The notes under the pieces: generated by a model
Told to the model about the DNA's origin: nothing
Seen by the model: the letters and a program-made list of their open reading frames with translations, nothing else
Databases searched by the model: none
In this document: positions 7,178 through 14,949 of the stretch, one piece after another
How positions within the stretch are numbered: position 1 is the stretch's first letter
How the letters are laid out: every line of letters starts with the position of its first letter
Position numbers and translations under genes: made by a program
Assembly: GCA_050949165.1 (NCBI GenBank)
Contig: JBMNFF010000001.1
Span: forward strand, 124,001-188,000
Reading direction: 5' to 3'
Length of the DNA stretch: 64,000 nt
Source: DAIOXA01 sp050949165
GTDB taxonomy: Bacteria; Bacillota; Proteinivoracia; UBA4975

Positions 7178-8986
7178 TTGACGGAAGCCAAGAGGGGCGG
7201 GGTGCCAACCCGCCAAGAGATCGACCCCCAATATAAGTGGGATTTGGAATCGGTGTATGCCGACTACGCCGATTGGGAAGCGGATTTTGCCAAAGTCCGG
7301 GAGCTTGCTGAGGGGATCAAGGCCTTCTCCGGTCGCCTGGGGGAAGGCGCCGGAGTGTTGCTGGAATGCCTGAAACTGCGGGATGATTTATTTGTCCTGG
7401 CCTCCCAGGTCCACGTCTATGCCCAGCTGCGCCGGGATGAGGACACGGCCAACACCGTGCATCAGGGCATGGCCGACCGGGCAAATTCCCTGGCGGTGGA
7501 AGTGCAGACGGCGCTGTCCTTCATCGAGCCGGAACTGCTGGCCCTGGACGAGGGAGTGGTGGCCGGTTTCCTCCGGGAAGAAGCAGGTTTGGAAGAGTAC
7601 CGGCATTACCTGGACAATGTCCTCCGCCGCAAGCCCCACACCTTGTCCCCCCGGGAGGAGCAGCTCCTCTCCATGGTGGTGGAGTTGGATGAGGCACCGT
7701 ACAATATCTTCTCCATGCTCAACAACGCCGACATGCGCTTTCCGGAAATCCCGGATGAGCAAGGGGAGAAGGTGGAGCTCTCCCATGGCCGTTTCATCAA
7801 GTACATGCAATCTCCCGATCGCCAGGTGCGCCGGGGAGCCTACGAGGCCATGTACACCACCTACGGCAAGTTCAAAAACACCCTGGCCGCCAGCCTCAAC
7901 AGCAAGATCAAGGGGGGCATCTTCTTTGCCCGGGCCAGGAAGTTCGACTCGGCCCTGGAAGCCGCCCTCTTTGAGGACAATATTCCCGTCAAAGTCTACG
8001 ACAATGTCATCGAAACCATCAACGCCCATCTGGAACCCCTGCACAGATATGTAAGCCTAAAGAAGCGGGTGTTGGGCCTGGACAGCATCGCCATGCATGA
8101 TATCTACGCCCCCCTGGTATCGGAAGCCAAGTTTCCGGTCCCCTATGCTCAGGGCAGGGAATTGGTGCTGACGGCCCTGGCCCCCCTGGGCGAGGAATAT
8201 GTCCGGGATGCTGAAAAGGCCTTTAGCGAAGGCTGGATTGACGTCTTTGAAAACCGGGGCAAGCGCAGCGGCGCCTACTCCTGGGGTTCCTTTTCCACCA
8301 AGCCCTTTATACTCCTGAATTATGACGACACCTTGAATTCCGCCTCCACCCTGGCCCACGAGCTGGGCCACTCCATGCACAGCTACTACAGCAAGACCCA
8401 TCAGCCGCCTTCCAAGGCCAGCTACCCCATTTTCCTGGCGGAAGTAGCCTCCACCCTCAACGAGGCCCTGCTCAACGACCACCTCTTAAAGGTCACCGAG
8501 GATGAGCAGAAGCGCCTGTACATCATCAACGAGTACCTGGAGACCATCCGGGGCACGGTGTACCGGCAGACCCTCTTTGCTGAGTTCGAGAAGGAAATCT
8601 ACGCCCGCACCGAGGCGGGGCGGCCCCTGACCAATGAGGACTTCAGCGCCCTGTGGCGGGAGCTGAATCAGAAGTATTACGGCCCCGAGATGGAAGTGGA
8701 TGAGCTGATTGGCATGGAATGGGCACGGATTCCCCACTTCTACTACAATTTTTATGTCTATAAGTATGTGACAGGCTTTGCCGCCGCCACCTGCCTGGCT
8801 CAGAAGGTCCTGGCGGGGGACGCGGAGGCCACCGGCCGCTACCTGGAATTTCTCAAGAGCGGCGGTTCAGATTATCCCCTGAACATCCTGAAAAGGGCCG
8901 GCGTGGACATGACCACTCCCGAGCCTCTGGTCACCACCCTGGAGGTCTTCGCCAAGCTCTTGGCGGAATTGGAGCAAATCTTATAG
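7178..8986 (+). CDS. pepF: Oligoendopeptidase F (M3 family zinc peptidase)
   Basis: A 602-residue cytosolic metallopeptidase that cleaves short peptides. The zinc motif HELGH (in STLAHELGHSMHSYYS) lies near residue 390, and the third ligand region SYPIFLAEVASTLNEALL follows about 25 residues later. The flanking helices (YTTYGKFKNTLAASLNSKIKG, YYNFYVYKYVTGFAAA) are typical of PepF. I prefer TTG 7178, seven bases after TTTAGGAGGG; the in-frame ATG at 7148 lies upstream of that site. The length is normal. No signal peptide is present. Confidence 0.95.
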   Translation: MTEAKRGGVPTRQEIDPQYKWDLESVYADYADWEADFAKVRELAEGIKAFSGRLGEGAGVLLECLKLRDDLFVLASQVHVYAQLRRDEDTANTVHQGMADRANSLAVEVQTALSFIEPELLALDEGVVAGFLREEAGLEEYRHYLDNVLRRKPHTLSPREEQLLSMVVELDEAPYNIFSMLNNADMRFPEIPDEQGEKVELSHGRFIKYMQSPDRQVRRGAYEAMYTTYGKFKNTLAASLNSKIKGGIFFARARKFDSALEAALFEDNIPVKVYDNVIETINAHLEPLHRYVSLKKRVLGLDSIAMHDIYAPLVSEAKFPVPYAQGRELVLTALAPLGEEYVRDAEKAFSEGWIDVFENRGKRSGAYSWGSFSTKPFILLNYDDTLNSASTLAHELGHSMHSYYSKTHQPPSKASYPIFLAEVASTLNEALLNDHLLKVTEDEQKRLYIINEYLETIRGTVYRQTLFAEFEKEIYARTEAGRPLTNEDFSALWRELNQKYYGPEMEVDELIGMEWARIPHFYYNFYVYKYVTGFAAATCLAQKVLAGDAEATGRYLEFLKSGGSDYPLNILKRAGVDMTTPEPLVTTLEVFAKLLAELEQIL

Positions 8987-9074
8987 GGCCGGTGGCATGT
9001 TTTCACCTGTCGGGGCATAGTAATTGAGCAGGTGGACATGCCCAGGCCCCCTCAACTGTAGAGGAGGGAGCGGG

Positions 9075-9488
9075 ATGAAGTTACTGCAATATCCGGAAAT
9101 TCGCTACGGTCCCCTGCCCAGACTGGAGGCTGCGCAAAAACTCCTGGCTCCCCGTCCGGACTTGCAGGTCATGGAGGGCGCCATGGAGTACCTGGAACTG
9201 CATCTCAATCGCGTCCAGGAGTCCTATGCAGTCTACAGCCGCCGGGGCTGGGATTTCTGGACCGTCCTGTTGCGGCTGAAGGCCAAGAAGACCTTCACCA
9301 ACACCACCAGGGCCCTGCGCATGATAATGGTCTTTCACCATGAGAACAAGGCGGTGCTGGACAAGATGGCGGCGCGGATCAAGGAAAAGCTGGCCCTGGA
9401 GGATGAGCTGGCCCCCCATTATCGGTACTTGCTGAGGCTGTTGGCCAGCTTGGGCAGTGCCGAGGCTGAAGGGGCGGGAGAAGAGTAA
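9075..9488 (+). CDS. Hypothetical small helical protein
   Basis: A 137-residue protein with no membrane segment and a high content of Leu, Arg and Lys helices (AQKLLAPRPDLQVMEGAMEYLELHLNRVQESYAVYSRRGWDFW, then LRMIMVFHHENKAVLDKMAARIKEKL). ATG 9075 follows GAGGAGGGAG; 17 upstream codons in frame are not supported. I do not recognise the family. It lies 20 bases ahead of the membrane Mrr-like gene and probably shares its transcript. Confidence 0.6.
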   Translation: MKLLQYPEIRYGPLPRLEAAQKLLAPRPDLQVMEGAMEYLELHLNRVQESYAVYSRRGWDFWTVLLRLKAKKTFTNTTRALRMIMVFHHENKAVLDKMAARIKEKLALEDELAPHYRYLLRLLASLGSAEAEGAGEE

Positions 9489-9508
9489 AGCGAGGGGAGG
9501 TGCGCCCG

Positions 9509-10021
9509 GTGGAATTGGCCAAAACCGTGCTGGCAGATTTCTTTGCCTATACGGCGAGGTACTGGGGCTTCTTCCTCTGGCTGGTCTTACTCTACCTGAC
9601 AATCGTCCTCTGGCCCTTTGGCGGGAGGCGCACCTCCACGGTGCCGAACTCCAATGCCGGCGTCCTGGACTACTTTTTCCGCAAGGGCTACCACCTGGAA
9701 GACGAGGTCTTTCAGGGTCGCCTGGGGGCGGAGTTCGTCCTCAGTAAAGGGGGAGAGGCCACCCTGGTGCATATCAAGTGGTGGCAAAAGCCCGTGGGCT
9801 CCGGCCAGGTCCAGGAACTGGCCGGGGCGCGGCGAAGGTTGTACTGCAAGCACGCCGTTCTCATCAGCAAAGAAGGCTTTACCAGGGCCGCCCGGCGGGA
9901 GGCCGCCGCGGCGGGAGTGTCGCTCTGGGATTTTTACAGCATCGAGGTGGAGCTGGAGCGGTTCTCGTCCGGCCTTGCCCAGGGCCTGAAGGCGGTGGCG
10001 GCGGCCGGGGATTCCCCTTGA
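9509..10021 (+). CDS. Membrane-anchored Mrr/restriction-endonuclease-fold protein
   Basis: A 170-residue protein with one N-terminal membrane segment (about residues 14-33, YWGFFLWLVLLYLTIVLWPF) and a cytosolic domain resembling the Mrr-type restriction endonuclease fold. The segment GVLDYFFRKGYHLEDEVFQGRLGAEFVLSKGGEATLVHIKWWQKPVG aligns by eye with the usual 'GYEVEVTGG.GDGGVDLVL...YLVQCKRW..PVG'. The catalytic Lys position is kept (HIK). The acidic position reads AE rather than VD, and Q is H, so activity is uncertain. GTG 9509 is eight bases after GGGGAGG; GTG 9500 overlaps that site. A terminator follows, then the helicase operon begins. Confidence 0.7.
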   Translation: MELAKTVLADFFAYTARYWGFFLWLVLLYLTIVLWPFGGRRTSTVPNSNAGVLDYFFRKGYHLEDEVFQGRLGAEFVLSKGGEATLVHIKWWQKPVGSGQVQELAGARRRLYCKHAVLISKEGFTRAARREAAAAGVSLWDFYSIEVELERFSSGLAQGLKAVAAAGDSP

Positions 10022-10027
10022 GAAAGA

Positions 10028-10052
10028 ACCAGGGAGAGACCCTGGTTTTTTT
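10028..10052 (+). terminator. Terminator after the Mrr-like gene
   Basis: Arms ACCAGGG and CCCTGGT with loop AGAGA, then seven T. Confidence 0.85.
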
Positions 10053-10082
10053 GACCCCGCTGACCGGGTCAGATGGTATAAT
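10051..10082 (+). promoter_or_regulatory. Promoter of the helicase-nuclease operon
   Basis: TATAAT with a TGG extension at 10074-10082. A TTGACC lies 20 bases upstream, a long spacer, so this is best read as an extended -10 promoter. It starts right after the terminator of the previous gene. Confidence 0.55.
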
Positions 10083-10102
10083 GAGGCAAGGGAGGGAATG
10101 CC

Positions 10103-12082
10103 ATGGAGAGAAGGGTTTTGGTGGGCCCCGGTGGGGCCGGCAAGACGGAAGCGCTGTGGCAGCATTACCGCAGCCTGGCCGGGGAGGACAGGACCGACTC
10201 CATCCTGGTCCTGCTCTGGAATGCCCGGGATGTCCGGGATTGGCGGGAGCGGATGGACCTGCCCTGGGCGGGGCCGCTCCATGTCTATACATATTTTGGC
10301 TGGGTACAGAGGGAGATCCGCGCCCACTGGCCCCGGCTCCGCTCCCGGGTGGGCGGCCGGTGGCTGGAGCCGGAATTCCTGACGGTGGAGACCAGCCAGT
10401 TTGCCATGCTCCGGCACCTCAAGGCCCTGTTGCCGGAGTTTGCCGGTCTGGTCACCAGCCCCGAGCGCCTGGCCATTCAGCTGGGAAGCTGCCTGGTCCT
10501 GGCCGGCCTCAACGGCATTCCCCGGCAGGAGATCGGCGAAAGACTGGCTCGGGCCATGCCCCAGAAGGACCCGGTAATCTTTAAGGCGGCCCAGAAGGCC
10601 ATGGACTTGTACCGGCAAGAGCTGGAGGCGGCTGGGGCCCTGGACTACGGCTATGCCGTAGAACTGTATCGGGAGTTACTGGCGGACGAAGAATACAGGG
10701 AGGGACTCAAGGCTTTTCAGCACCTGCTGGTGGACGATGCCCAGGAGCAGTCTCCGGCGGCCCATGACTTCATCCAGGTGCTGCTGGGACATGTCAAGAC
10801 AGCCGTACTCAGTTTCAGCACCGACGGCGGGCATGCGGGATTCTTTGGCGCCGATGCCCGGGGGGCCTGGCAGCGCTTCGGCGCCCTGGGCGGGGTGCAG
10901 TTGGTGCGGCCCAGGACCCGGCAATGGCTGGCCCGGTCCGGCGCCCTCTATCGCTCGCTGCTGGGGGGAAGTTCACCAATCCTCCCCACGGCGGGACCTC
11001 ATGTGGAGCTGCTCCATGCCGATCTGCGCAGCGAGCTCATGGACAAGGTGGGGGGGCGGGTGGTGCGCCTGCTGGAGTCGGGTATCCCCCCGGCGGAAAT
11101 CGCCGTCATCGCTCCCATGGCCGACAAGGTCCTGGAGCACACCCTGGCGGTGCACCTGCACCGGGTGGGGGTGTCCCTCAATGTCCTCACCAAGAACCGG
11201 CGCCTCCTGGACGAGCCCTATGTGCGGGCCCTGATGACCATCGCCCTGTTGGCTCATCCCCAGTGGGAGCTGGACTGGGGGCTGCCGGACCTGGCCCAAT
11301 CCCTGCAGCTCCTCCTCAGGCTGGATCCGGTGCGGGCCTGGCTCCTGGGGCGCCAGGTCCGGGAGAATCGGCTGCTGCCCCTGGAGGTATGGCAGCGGGA
11401 GCGGGTGGGATTTAAGGCCGCTCAGGGCTATGACCTGTTGCGCCAATGGCTGGAGGAGTACCGGCAAGGCCCCGAGCAGCCCCTGGACCTTTTCTTCCAG
11501 CGGGTCTTTGGCGAGCTTCTCTCCCGCCTGCCGCCGGCCCGGGACGATTTGGTGGTGTGCCGGCAGCTGATGGTTTCAGCCCAGAAGTTTTTGGCAACCG
11601 CCCGGCGCTTCCCGGCCCTGGCAGAGGAAGCCGGTCCCGCCTTCATGCGCCTGCTCTCGGCGGGGACGGTGGCGGCGGAGAGTCTGTTGGAACCGGCCAC
11701 CCGGGAACAGGCTGTGGTGCTGACCACGCCCTACGCCTACATTTCGGGACATTACCGGACCCGGGTCCAGGTGTGGATGGATTGCACCAGCCGGCGTTGG
11801 TTTCAGCAGGACGTTCGGGAGATCGTCAACCCCCACGTGCTGAAGCCCGGCTGGCGGGAGGACCAGGTCTGGAGCGATGAAATGAACGAGGCCCTGACCA
11901 GGGAGAACGGGGCGCGGGTGGTCAGGGCGCTGTTGCGCCGCTGCGGTGAGGTGCTGGTGGCGGCGGCGGCCAATATCGACAGCCAGGGCTTTGAGCAGGA
12001 CGGACCCTTATTGGAAGCCCTGTTTGCCCAGGAGGGAGGGGAGCGGGATGCGACTTCGCCCGGGTCAGCGGGAAGTAGCTGA
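10103..12082 (+). CDS. UvrD-like SF1 helicase fold protein with degenerate motifs (AddB-like partner candidate)
   Basis: A 659-residue SF1/UvrD-like protein. Walker A is intact (GPGGAGKT, residues 8-15). Motif II reads VDDAQEQSP near residue 210 instead of VDEAQD, so the catalytic Glu is Asp. Motif III is loosely kept (FSTDGGHAGFFGAD). Around the expected motif VI (RLLYVALTRA) the protein has RVVRALLRRCGEVLVAAAANIDSQG, with the arginine finger region lost. This pattern fits a structural, inactive helicase subunit such as the AddB helicase half. ATG 10103 follows GGGAGGG. It overlaps the next gene, an intact helicase, by 35 bases, which suggests coupled translation and one complex. Confidence 0.75.
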   Translation: MERRVLVGPGGAGKTEALWQHYRSLAGEDRTDSILVLLWNARDVRDWRERMDLPWAGPLHVYTYFGWVQREIRAHWPRLRSRVGGRWLEPEFLTVETSQFAMLRHLKALLPEFAGLVTSPERLAIQLGSCLVLAGLNGIPRQEIGERLARAMPQKDPVIFKAAQKAMDLYRQELEAAGALDYGYAVELYRELLADEEYREGLKAFQHLLVDDAQEQSPAAHDFIQVLLGHVKTAVLSFSTDGGHAGFFGADARGAWQRFGALGGVQLVRPRTRQWLARSGALYRSLLGGSSPILPTAGPHVELLHADLRSELMDKVGGRVVRLLESGIPPAEIAVIAPMADKVLEHTLAVHLHRVGVSLNVLTKNRRLLDEPYVRALMTIALLAHPQWELDWGLPDLAQSLQLLLRLDPVRAWLLGRQVRENRLLPLEVWQRERVGFKAAQGYDLLRQWLEEYRQGPEQPLDLFFQRVFGELLSRLPPARDDLVVCRQLMVSAQKFLATARRFPALAEEAGPAFMRLLSAGTVAAESLLEPATREQAVVLTTPYAYISGHYRTRVQVWMDCTSRRWFQQDVREIVNPHVLKPGWREDQVWSDEMNEALTRENGARVVRALLRRCGEVLVAAAANIDSQGFEQDGPLLEALFAQEGGERDATSPGSAGSS

Positions 12083-14192
12083 ATACATGGGAGGGTTCCT
12101 GGCCGTCCCCGCCGTCCCCGGGGCGGGCAAGACCACGGTGCTCTCCTGGCTGGCAGCCCGCCTCATCGGCGAGGGGCTGCCCCGGGGCACCAAAATCCTG
12201 GTGGTGACGGTGATGAATTCGGCGGCGGCCAACTTTTCCCGCAAGATCGGGGATTGGCTGGAGGAGCGGGGGTTGCCCCGGGGCGTGGGCTTTGAGGTGC
12301 GCACCCTCCACTCCCTGGCCCTGCAGATTATCCGCCAGCGGCCCGAGGCCGCCATGCTCCGGGATGACTTTGCCATTCTGGACGGTGCCTACCGGGAACG
12401 GCTGGTGGAGGACATCGTCCTGCACTGGATCGACAAGAACCAGGAGCGCTGGCAGTCGGTGCTGAAGGTAGGCGAGGGACACCGGAGCTTTCAGCAGGCC
12501 CTGGATTCGTGGCGGGGGCGGACGGTGGACATGGGCAAGGCCATGCTCAGCCAGTTTAAGGCCACCGGCCTCACCCCGGAGCAAATTCTGGCCCGGGTCA
12601 AGGTGGACAATTTCTTCGCCTGGTCTGCCCAGTGGTACCAGGAATACCAAATTCGCCTGACCCAGTTGGGCGTGCTGGATTTTGACGACCTGCTGCTTCG
12701 GGCCTGCCGGATGGTGGAGACCGATGCCGAACTCTGCGCCCGCCTTGCCCAGGGCTGGCCCTACATCTTTGAGGATGAGGCCCAGGATTCCACCCCCTTG
12801 CAGCAGCGCCTGCTCCTGGCCCTGGCGGCCCTGCACGGCAACCTGGTGCGGGTGGGGGATTCCAACCAGGCCATCCTGGGGACCTTTACCGATTCCAACC
12901 CCCAACTCTTTCGGGATTTTGCCCGGCGTCCCGACGTCCGGGTCCTGCCCATGCTCCAGTCCAACCGCAGCAGCCGAGACATCATCGCCCTGGCCAACGG
13001 CCTGGTGCGCTGGTGTCAAGAGCATCCCGTCCCAGCCTGCCGGGAGGCCCTGGAGCCCACTTATATTGAGCCGGTGGCTCCCGACGACCCCTTTCCCAAC
13101 CCCAGCGCCCCGGGGTACACCCTGGGGGTAAAGGCCTATGAGGATCTGGATGAGGAAATCCTGGAGGTCAGTCGCCATGCCGCCGGCTATATCCGCCGCA
13201 ACCCCGACAAGACGGTGGCTATACTGGCACCAACCAACTGGCTGGTGGCCGAGTTCCGGGAAAAGCTGGCGGAGATGGAAGTCCCACTCTACGAAATCAG
13301 CAACTATCCGGCGGAGCGGCGCAAGACCATCGACGATCTGCGAGCCATCCTCAGCTTCCTGGCCCAGCCCGGGGACAACGGCCTGTTGGTGGAGGCGGTG
13401 GAGAGGCTGGTGCCGGAGCTGGGGGACTTCCCTGCCATCCGCGGTTACCTGGAGGTTGCGCCGGTGGAGCAACTGCTCTTCGACCAGGTCAGCTGGCCGG
13501 AAAGCCTGGAAGAATATGACCTGTGGCTGGAGGTCCGGGCCTGCCTGGACAAACTCAAATCCTGGCTGGAGGCGGGACATTTGCCGGCGGATACCCTGGT
13601 CCTGGAAATTGCCCACGACCTGGGCCTGCAGGATCAGGAGCTGGCCATCGCCCAGAAACTGGCGGTGGATGTAAAGCTGCGCCTGAGCCTGTATCCCAAC
13701 TGGCGCTTGCCCCAGGTGGCGGCAGAAATTCAGGCCATGACCAACAGCCTCCTGGGGGCCGCCAATATGTTCTTCGACCGCTCGGGCTACAAGCCCCAGC
13801 CCGGGGTGGTCAACCTGGTCACCGCCCACAAGGCCAAGGGCCTGGAATGGGACACGGTGTACGTGGTCAGCGCTACCAGTTCCCAGTATCCCGGACTGCC
13901 CTCGGATAAGATCCGGGCCGAGTACGGCTGGCTGCCGGAGGAGATCATCAACCCTGTGGCCGTCGCCCTGGCCGAGATGCAGGGCCAGGATACCGCCACG
14001 GCCATTGTCCGGGCCCGGGAAGAGCTGCTCTGTGAGCGCCTGCGCCTGCTCTATGTGGCCATCACCCGGGCCAAGGTCAACCTGCTCATAACCTGGCACC
14101 GACAGGGGAAATTCGGTCGCCAGTTCCCGGCCCTGGCGGTGCGCAAGTTGGAGAAAATTATGGAGGTGGCGAGGAATGAAGGGTCTCGATAG
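12048..14192 (+). CDS. UvrD-like SF1 DNA helicase, intact motifs
   Basis: A 714-residue ATP-dependent DNA helicase. All SF1A motifs are visible: Q-motif-like RPGQREVAEY at the start, Walker A AVPGAGKTT, motif II FEDEAQDST, motif III GDSNQAILGTF, motif IV QSNRSS, motif V VTAHKAKGLEWDTVYV and motif VI RLLYVAITRAK. There is no fused nuclease domain at the C terminus, unlike AddA. ATG 12048 follows GGGAGGGGAGCGGG and lies inside the previous gene. The nuclease gene downstream overlaps by 17 bases. It is the likely motor of an end-processing complex with its neighbours. Confidence 0.93.
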   Translation: MRLRPGQREVAEYMGGFLAVPAVPGAGKTTVLSWLAARLIGEGLPRGTKILVVTVMNSAAANFSRKIGDWLEERGLPRGVGFEVRTLHSLALQIIRQRPEAAMLRDDFAILDGAYRERLVEDIVLHWIDKNQERWQSVLKVGEGHRSFQQALDSWRGRTVDMGKAMLSQFKATGLTPEQILARVKVDNFFAWSAQWYQEYQIRLTQLGVLDFDDLLLRACRMVETDAELCARLAQGWPYIFEDEAQDSTPLQQRLLLALAALHGNLVRVGDSNQAILGTFTDSNPQLFRDFARRPDVRVLPMLQSNRSSRDIIALANGLVRWCQEHPVPACREALEPTYIEPVAPDDPFPNPSAPGYTLGVKAYEDLDEEILEVSRHAAGYIRRNPDKTVAILAPTNWLVAEFREKLAEMEVPLYEISNYPAERRKTIDDLRAILSFLAQPGDNGLLVEAVERLVPELGDFPAIRGYLEVAPVEQLLFDQVSWPESLEEYDLWLEVRACLDKLKSWLEAGHLPADTLVLEIAHDLGLQDQELAIAQKLAVDVKLRLSLYPNWRLPQVAAEIQAMTNSLLGAANMFFDRSGYKPQPGVVNLVTAHKAKGLEWDTVYVVSATSSQYPGLPSDKIRAEYGWLPEEIINPVAVALAEMQGQDTATAIVRAREELLCERLRLLYVAITRAKVNLLITWHRQGKFGRQFPALAVRKLEKIMEVARNEGSR

Positions 14193-14949
14193 CCTCTGGT
14201 TCAGTCAGGCGGCCATATCCGCCTGGCTATCCTGCCCCCTGAAGTTCAAATATCGCTATGTGGACGGCCTCTACTGGCCCCTGACCGTAGGGACGGAAAT
14301 CAGCAGGCATATTGAGCAGGGGAGGCAGTTCCACCTCCTGGCCCAGTACCACTTTTCGGGATTGGAAATGCCCCCCGCCGAACCCCAGCTGGAGCAGTGG
14401 CTGGACCGGCTCCGGGAATTTCTGCCCCGGTCTTCGGCGGCCAGGTTTTTGCCGGAGTACGAACTGCGCTCGGCCGGGGACGGGATCAAGCTCCTGGCCA
14501 AGTACGACCTCCTGGTGGTGGGCGAAGGGGGCGTCGCCATTTACGATTGGAAGACCGATGGCAGGGCGCCGGGGAAAATCCTGGCCGCTTCGCCCCAGAC
14601 CCGGCTCTACTTGTACCTCCTCAGCCTCACCGATTACTTTGTCAACGATCCCCAGGAAATGCGCATGATCTACTGGAATCCTCGCTTTCCTCAGGAGCCC
14701 TTGGCCATCGGGTATTCCAGCCGGCAGCAGGAGGCTGACGGCCGCTGGCTCCGCGCCCTTATCGCGGAAATTAGAGAGAGCGCCGCCTTCCCCGCCACCA
14801 GCAATGAGCAGAACTGCCGCCACTGCGAATACCGACCTGTTTGCCATGGCCGGGGCCTGGAGGCGGTGGAAGAAGAGGAATTGGATTGGGATGAGGTCAA
14901 TTGGGACGAGATCCAGGAGATCGCCCTCCAGGGGGTGAATATGCCGTGA
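14176..14949 (+). CDS. Stand-alone PD-(D/E)XK nuclease with AddB/Cas4-type iron-sulfur cysteines
   Basis: A 257-residue nuclease of the RecB/Cas4 group. Motif I is GRQFHLL (His53), followed by Asp111 in AKYDLLVV, Asp124-x-Lys126 in IYDWKT, and the QxxxY motif Gln141/Tyr145. Cys20 (SCPLKFKYRY) and Cys214, Cys217, Cys223 (CRHCEYRPVC) match the four ligands of the [4Fe-4S] cluster in AddB and Cas4. In AddB this domain is fused to the C terminus of the inactive helicase half; here it is a separate gene that overlaps the helicase gene before it and RecJ after it. CRISPR genes are absent, so a Cas4 role is unlikely. Confidence 0.9.
   Translation: MKGLDSLWFSQAAISAWLSCPLKFKYRYVDGLYWPLTVGTEISRHIEQGRQFHLLAQYHFSGLEMPPAEPQLEQWLDRLREFLPRSSAARFLPEYELRSAGDGIKLLAKYDLLVVGEGGVAIYDWKTDGRAPGKILAASPQTRLYLYLLSLTDYFVNDPQEMRMIYWNPRFPQEPLAIGYSSRQQEADGRWLRALIAEIRESAAFPATSNEQNCRHCEYRPVCHGRGLEAVEEEELDWDEVNWDEIQEIALQGVNMP

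Noticed and set aside
9587..10618. Minus-strand frame of 343 codons
   Set aside because: It runs opposite the Mrr-like gene, a clear terminator, a promoter and the start of the helicase operon; no motifs.
11922..14099. Long open frame of 725 codons on the minus strand
   Set aside because: It lies fully opposite the intact UvrD-like helicase, has no family motifs and is rich in Gly, Gln and His, as expected for the antisense of GC-rich coding DNA.
14176..14949. Cas4 of a CRISPR system
   Set aside because: The cysteine and nuclease motifs would fit Cas4, but there is no array or other cas gene and it overlaps helicase and recJ genes.
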